Below, piece after piece: positions 6,140 through 9,850 of a stretch of DNA of 9,850 bases (the first letter of the stretch is position 1; each line of letters starts with the position of its first letter). The DNA comes from Aquabacter sp. Its GTDB lineage: Bacteria > Pseudomonadota > Alphaproteobacteria > Rhizobiales > Xanthobacteraceae. The notes beneath the pieces were generated by a model. The model did no database searches, was not told where the DNA came from, and saw only the letters and a list, made by a program, of their open reading frames with translations. Both the position numbers and the translations under genes were made by a program. The stretch spans positions 1-9,850 of the forward strand of contig JASBUY010000259.1 of assembly GCA_030147645.1 (NCBI GenBank). The letters run 5' to 3'.

Positions 6140-7308
6140 TGGCGCACCCCTCCACCCAACCTTCCGGAAACGCGCTTTCCGCCGCTTTCATCGTCATTGC
6201 GGTCCCGCTCATCGGCGCTGCTTTCCTGCGGCAGTTCCTGCTCGCCGAAGACTGGCGCCTCGTGCTGGGCCTGCTCGCCCTGTTCGCCGTGGTGCTCGTG
6301 GTGCTGGAGCGCTTGCCGGCGTTGGAGACCCGCATTGAGACGGCGTTCGCGCGCCAGTCGCGCCTCGCCCTCCTGGTGGGCATTGTTGTGGTGCTCGGCT
6401 TCCCCTTCGCGCTCGGCGGCAACACCTATGCGCTGCATCTGTGCGTGATTTCCATGCTGTATGCGGTGCTGGCGCTAGCTCTGAATTTCCAGCTGGGCAG
6501 CGCCAACATCCCGAACTTCGCCACCGGCGCCTCCTACGGCATCGGCGCCTATGCCTCGGCGCTGCTGGCGCTGAATTTCGGCGTGAGCTTCTGGCTGGCC
6601 TTGCCCGCCGCCGCCGTGGTCGCGACCATTTTCGGATTCCTGCTGGGCATCCCCTCCATGCGCACGCGGGACAGCTATCTGGCCCTCGTTACCATCGCCT
6701 TCGGGGTCGTGGTCCATCAGCTTCTGAACAATTTGGACTTCACCGGCGGCCCGAACGGCCTCGTCGGCATTCCCGTGCCGGAATTATTCGGCCATGCCTT
6801 CAGCGACCCGCTGGTCGTTTTCGGCCATGCGCTGCCGCCGCAGGCCAACTTCTATTATCTCTCCGCGCTCCTCGTCTTCATTTCCATCGTGTTCGCCGAG
6901 CGGCTGCACGATTCCCGCGTCGGGCTTGCCTGGAACGCGTTGCGGGCGGATGAACTGGCGGCGCGCTGCCAGGGCATCAATGTCACCTGGTACAAGGTGC
7001 TGGCATTCGCCGTGGACGCTTTCCTCGCGGGCTTCGCGGGCACCATCTACGCCTTCTATGTGGGCTTCATCTCGCCCGACAATTTCACCTTCCTCGTGTC
7101 CGTCACCATCATGACCATGGTGATCGCGGGCGGCATGGACAACATCCTCGGGGTCATCGTCGGCGCCTTCCTGCTGACCCTCCTGCCGGAAAAGCTTCGG
7201 GCCTTCTCCGACTATCGGATCCTGTTCTTCGGCGTGACCGTGATTCTGTTCCTCATGATCCGGCCCCAGGGCCTCTTCCCCCAGCGCCTGCGGCGCTACG
7301 GAGACTGA
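6139..7308 (+). CDS. livM: LivM-like inner-membrane permease of a HAAT-family ABC transporter
   Basis: This is the second channel subunit, expected to pair with the LivH-like protein. The 389 residues include an N-terminal extension of about 85 residues with extra hydrophobic helices before the conserved core, so it is longer than a minimal LivM but within the range of long forms such as that of E. coli. Core motifs are the G-S-A-N-I-P-N-F-A-T-G segment, M-R-T-R-D-S-Y-L-A-L-V-T-I-A-F-G, and N-N-L-D-F-T-G-G-P-N-G-L-V-G-I-P. The D-S-R-V-G-L-A-W-N-A-L-R-A-D-E-L-A-A loop is where the ATPase docks, and the chain ends in M-I-R-P-Q-G-L-F. I prefer the ATG at 6139, with GGAG eight bases upstream, over the GTG at 6136. 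It overlaps the preceding stop by one base (TGATG), which implies translational coupling. The next gene starts two bases after its stop. Confidence 0.93.
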   Translation: MAHPSTQPSGNALSAAFIVIAVPLIGAAFLRQFLLAEDWRLVLGLLALFAVVLVVLERLPALETRIETAFARQSRLALLVGIVVVLGFPFALGGNTYALHLCVISMLYAVLALALNFQLGSANIPNFATGASYGIGAYASALLALNFGVSFWLALPAAAVVATIFGFLLGIPSMRTRDSYLALVTIAFGVVVHQLLNNLDFTGGPNGLVGIPVPELFGHAFSDPLVVFGHALPPQANFYYLSALLVFISIVFAERLHDSRVGLAWNALRADELAARCQGINVTWYKVLAFAVDAFLAGFAGTIYAFYVGFISPDNFTFLVSVTIMTMVIAGGMDNILGVIVGAFLLTLLPEKLRAFSDYRILFFGVTVILFLMIRPQGLFPQRLRRYGD

Positions 7309-7310
7309 CC

Positions 7311-8123
7311 ATGGCCGTGTCCTCCTCCGCTCCCCTCGTGCTGGAAGGCGAGAATCTCACCATGCGCTTGGGCGGCCTCGTCGCCATGGCCGAGGTGGCC
7401 TTCACCCTGAAGCGCGGCGAAATCCTCGGCATCATCGGCCCCAATGGCGCCGGCAAGTCGACGTTGCTCAACATCATCACGGGCATCTACATCCCCTCCT
7501 CGGGCGAGGTGCGCCTGGAGGGGCAGCGGCTGAACGGCGTGCCCGCCCACAAGATCGTGGCGCGGGGTATCGCGCGGACGTTTCAGTCGAGCCGCCTGTT
7601 CGCCGACCTCAGCGTGCTGGACAATGTGGTTATCGGCCGCCACACCCACACCAAGGCCGGCGTGTTCGACGCCATTTTTCGCCGGCGCCGCGCCAAGGCG
7701 GAACTGGAAGCGGCGGCCGCCCATGCTGAAGACCTGCTGAAAAGTGTCTCGCGCGGCCTTCACGCCCAGCGCCACCGCCCCGCCGGAGAACTGGCCCAGG
7801 CCGACCGGCGGCGGCTGGAAATCGCCCGCGCGCTGGCCACCGATCCCAAGGTGCTGCTGCTGGACGAACCGTCATCGGGCATGGACGATTCCGACACCGA
7901 TGCGCTGATGGACGATATCCGCGCGGTCTGCGCCCAGCGTCCCGACCTCGCGCTCATGATCATCGAGCATGACATGCGCCTCGTCGCGAGCCTGCCGCAC
8001 CGGGTGATGGTCCTCGATTACGGACAGAAGCTGGCCGACGGCCCCTATGAGGAGATCCGCAAGATCCCGCGGGTCCAGGAAGCCTATCTCGGACGCAAGG
8101 CGACGCAGCATGCTGGAGCTTGA
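7311..8123 (+). CDS. livG: LivG-like ATP-binding subunit with an atypical ABC signature
   Basis: This 270-residue cytoplasmic ATPase is one of two that drive transport. Walker A is GPNGAGKST (residues 43-51), the Q-loop glutamine is Q92 in A-R-T-F-Q, Walker B is VLLLDE (181-186) and the switch histidine is H220 in I-I-E-H-D. The segment R-R-L-E-I-A-R-A-L-A and the long insertion around 110-135 identify LivG and not LivF. The signature motif, usually LSYGQ or LPYGQ in LivG, reads LAQAD (161-165), so its central glycine is replaced by alanine. The frame is intact around it, and the spacing to R-R-L-E-I-A is normal, so this is substitution, not a frameshift. The D-loop region SSGMDD also differs from the usual AGLN or AGMN. 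The gene starts at ATG 7311 with GGAG seven bases upstream and overlaps livF by 14 bases. Confidence 0.92.
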   Translation: MAVSSSAPLVLEGENLTMRLGGLVAMAEVAFTLKRGEILGIIGPNGAGKSTLLNIITGIYIPSSGEVRLEGQRLNGVPAHKIVARGIARTFQSSRLFADLSVLDNVVIGRHTHTKAGVFDAIFRRRRAKAELEAAAAHAEDLLKSVSRGLHAQRHRPAGELAQADRRRLEIARALATDPKVLLLDEPSSGMDDSDTDALMDDIRAVCAQRPDLALMIIEHDMRLVASLPHRVMVLDYGQKLADGPYEEIRKIPRVQEAYLGRKATQHAGA

Positions 8124-8808
8124 GAAGGTCGATACCGACTATGGCGTCGTCGCCATGCTGCGCGACGTGTCCTTCAAGGTGGGGGAGGGCGAACTGGTCT
8201 GCATCCTCGGGCCGAACGGGGCAGGCAAGACCACCACCTTCCGCGCCATATCCGGATTGCTGCCGCTCTCAGGCGGCACCATCCGCATCATGGGCCAGGA
8301 TTTGGCGCGCACCCGCACCGAGGCGCTGAGCGCCCTGGGCATCGGATTCGTGCCCGAAGGCCGGCGCCTGTTCGCGGATGTGAGCGTGCGCGACAATATC
8401 CGCCTCGGCTTCGAGGCCCAGAAGGGCGAGGGGCGCTTCGCCGACCGCCTGGAGGCGATGCTGGACCTGTTTCCCCGTGTGCGCGAGCGCATCAATCAGC
8501 GGGCCGGCACGCTGTCGGGCGGCGAACAGGCCATGGTCGCGCTGGCCCGCGCCCTCGTCGGCGGACCCAAGCTCGTGGTGATGGACGAGCCCTCCCTCGG
8601 CCTCTCGCCCAAGCTGATCGATGAATATTTCGACACGGTCGCGGAGATCAACCGGCTTGGCACCACCGTCCTTTTGATTGAGCAGAATGCCGAGACGGCG
8701 CTCTCAATCGCCCATCGCGGCATCATGTTGGTGAAGGGGCGGGTGGTGGCGGCGGGCACCGCCTCCGATCTGCTCGCCAACGACGCCGTTCGGCATCTTT
8801 ATCTATGA
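8110..8808 (+). CDS. livF: LivF-like ATP-binding subunit
   Basis: This 232-residue ATPase has the usual LivF length. Walker A is GPNGAGKT (34-41), the signature is LSGGEQ (135-140, intact) and Walker B is LVVMDE (155-160). As in other LivF proteins the Q-loop position carries Glu (V-P-E-G-R-R-L-F) and the switch histidine is replaced (L-L-I-E-Q-N, 188-193). It should form a heterodimer with the LivG-like protein under the two permeases. The start is ATG 8110, inside the end of livG (14-base overlap), with AAGG nine bases upstream; an in-frame ATG at 8047 would add 21 Arg/Ser-rich residues and is rejected. The stop TGA overlaps the start of the next gene in ATGA. Confidence 0.94.
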   Translation: MLELEKVDTDYGVVAMLRDVSFKVGEGELVCILGPNGAGKTTTFRAISGLLPLSGGTIRIMGQDLARTRTEALSALGIGFVPEGRRLFADVSVRDNIRLGFEAQKGEGRFADRLEAMLDLFPRVRERINQRAGTLSGGEQAMVALARALVGGPKLVVMDEPSLGLSPKLIDEYFDTVAEINRLGTTVLLIEQNAETALSIAHRGIMLVKGRVVAAGTASDLLANDAVRHLYL

Positions 8809-9850
8809 CCGCGCTCGATCTGCTCGACCGGCTCATCGCCTTTCCGACCGTGAGCCGGGACCCCAACCGGGACCTGATCGCCTTCGTGGCGGAGTTTCTC
8901 GCCGCCCATGGCTGCGAGGCGGAGATCATCGCGTCGCCGGAGGGGCGCAAGGCCAATCTCTTCGCCACGATCGGGCCGAAGGACCGGCCGGGCATTTTGC
9001 TCTCCGGCCATACGGACGTGGTGCCGGTGGACGGGCAGGCCTGGAGCGCGGACCCGTTCCGCCTGCGGGTCGCGGACGGCCGCGCCTATGGGCGGGGCGC
9101 CGCCGACATGAAGGGGTTTCTCGCCTGCGCCCTCGCGCTGGCCGGGCAGGCGGCGGGGCGGGAGCTTGCCGTGCCGCTGCATCTCGCCTTCAGCTATGAC
9201 GAGGAGGTGGGCTGCCTCGGCGTGCGTTCGCTCATCGAGCGCCTCGCGCAGGCGCCCCTGCGCCCGCGTTTGTGCATCGTCGGCGAGCCCACCGGCATGC
9301 GCATCGCCACCGGCCATAAGGGCAAGCTCGCCGCCCGCGCCACCTGCTGCGGGGTGGAAGGGCATTCGGCGCTCGCCCCGAAGGCGCTCAACGCCATTCA
9401 TCTCGCCTGCGATTTCGTGGGCCTGCTGCGCGCCGGGCAGGCGCGCCTCGCCGCCGAGGGCGCGCGCGATGATGATTACGAAATCCCCTACACCACGCTC
9501 CATGCGGGCGTGATCGCAGGCGGGACGGCACTCAATATCGTGCCGAACCGCTGCACCGTGGATTTCGAGATCCGCAACGTGGCGCAGGACGATCCGTCCG
9601 CGATCCTCTCCGCGTTGATGGACGAGGCCGCCCTCCTGGTGGCGGCGCGCCGGGCGGACTTCCCGCAAGCGGACATCGCGGTCGAGGTGACCAATGCCTA
9701 TCCCGGCCTCGCGACGCCGCGCGAGGCGCAGGTCATCTCTTTCGTGCGCGACCTGGTGGAGGACCCGACCACCTTCAAGGTGGCGTTCGGCACCGAGGGC
9801 GGGCTGTTCGACCAGCATCTGTCCATCCCGACCGTGGTCTGCGGCCCCGG
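8805..9850 (+). CDS. argE: ArgE-like M20 metallo-deacylase (acetylornithine deacetylase family), 3' end missing
   Basis: The first 348 residues of an M20-family zinc-type amidohydrolase are present; the frame runs off the window. Metal-site residues are visible: SGHTDVVP (H69, with D71 next to it), the bridging aspartate D101 in A-A-D-M-K-G, the catalytic and ligand pair E133-E134 in S-Y-D-E-E-V-G, and E161 in V-G-E-P-T. H187 in V-E-G-H-S-A lies in the dimerisation lid domain. The final His ligand should come just after the cut. The overall pattern, including G-G-T-A-L-N-I-V-P-N-R-C, fits the ArgE group, which removes the acetyl group from N-acetylornithine; relatives cleave other N-acyl amino acids. 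Alphaproteobacteria normally make ornithine with ArgJ, so a catabolic or salvage role is likely here (inference). ATG 8805 overlaps the livF stop by four bases without a clear Shine-Dalgarno, which suggests coupled translation with the transporter. Confidence 0.9.
   Translation, partial: MTALDLLDRLIAFPTVSRDPNRDLIAFVAEFLAAHGCEAEIIASPEGRKANLFATIGPKDRPGILLSGHTDVVPVDGQAWSADPFRLRVADGRAYGRGAADMKGFLACALALAGQAAGRELAVPLHLAFSYDEEVGCLGVRSLIERLAQAPLRPRLCIVGEPTGMRIATGHKGKLAARATCCGVEGHSALAPKALNAIHLACDFVGLLRAGQARLAAEGARDDDYEIPYTTLHAGVIAGGTALNIVPNRCTVDFEIRNVAQDDPSAILSALMDEAALLVAARRADFPQADIAVEVTNAYPGLATPREAQVISFVRDLVEDPTTFKVAFGTEGGLFDQHLSIPTVVCGP

Noticed and set aside
7740..7806. Possible frameshift in livG around the odd signature motif
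   Set aside because: The frame before and after is LivG-like, with normal spacing to R-R-L-E-I-A and Walker B. Neither neighbouring frame restores an LSYGQ motif, so substitution is the simpler reading.
8799..9818. Long open frame (339 codons) on the minus strand over the deacylase gene
   Set aside because: The plus strand carries all expected M20 metal-site motifs in order. The minus-strand frame is an Arg/His-rich shadow.
8806..9850. Dedicated N-succinyl-diaminopimelate desuccinylase (DapE) as identity of the M20 enzyme
   Set aside because: DapE shares the fold, but the G-G-T-A-L-N-I-V-P-N-R-C pattern and the V-G-E-P-T/H-K-G context look more like the ArgE group. Without the C-terminus DapE-like activity is not fully excluded.
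1..9850. CRISPR array, tRNA, insertion sequence or phage attachment site
   Set aside because: No spaced direct repeats, cloverleaf sequence, transposase motif or terminal inverted repeats with target duplication were seen.

Overview
The window looks like the chromosome of a GC-rich alphaproteobacterium. The clues are strong GC bias at third codon positions, tightly packed Liv-type transporter genes and an ArgE-type M20 deacylase. Hyphomicrobiales, perhaps a Xanthobacteraceae-like organism, is my best guess. That rests on overall gene style and not on a marker gene. I see no tRNA, rRNA, insertion sequence, phage gene or CRISPR array.

Layout. Positions 1-2175 (+) hold the 3' part of a large, probably secreted, calcium-binding protein. 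It has a C-terminal DUF4114-like domain and an EF-hand-like loop, and its start lies upstream of the window. It converges on a CzcO-like FAD/NAD(P)-dependent flavoprotein oxidoreductase (2224-3531, -). Next comes a periplasmic substrate-binding protein of the branched-chain amino acid (HAAT) ABC family (3770-4933, -). Across a 288-base divergent control region rich in inverted repeats lies a + strand operon: two membrane permeases (LivH- and LivM-like), two ATPases (LivG- and LivF-like) and an ArgE-type metallo-deacylase cut by the window end (8805-9850).

How they work together. The binding protein captures a small amino-acid-like or amide-like ligand in the periplasm, the LivHM channel imports it and the LivGF ATPases power transport. 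The ArgE-like enzyme overlaps livF by four bases (ATGA), so its translation is probably coupled to the transporter. A system that imports an N-acylated amino acid or related amide and deacylates it in the cytoplasm is a reasonable inference, but the ligand cannot be read from the sequence. The flavoprotein may be a neighbour or a functional partner.

Most of the window is ordinary in gene content. The points that deserve a second look are the loss of the ABC signature motif in the LivG-like ATPase, the transporter-deacylase coupling, and a perfect 7-bp inverted repeat with arms two helical turns apart in the divergent control region.
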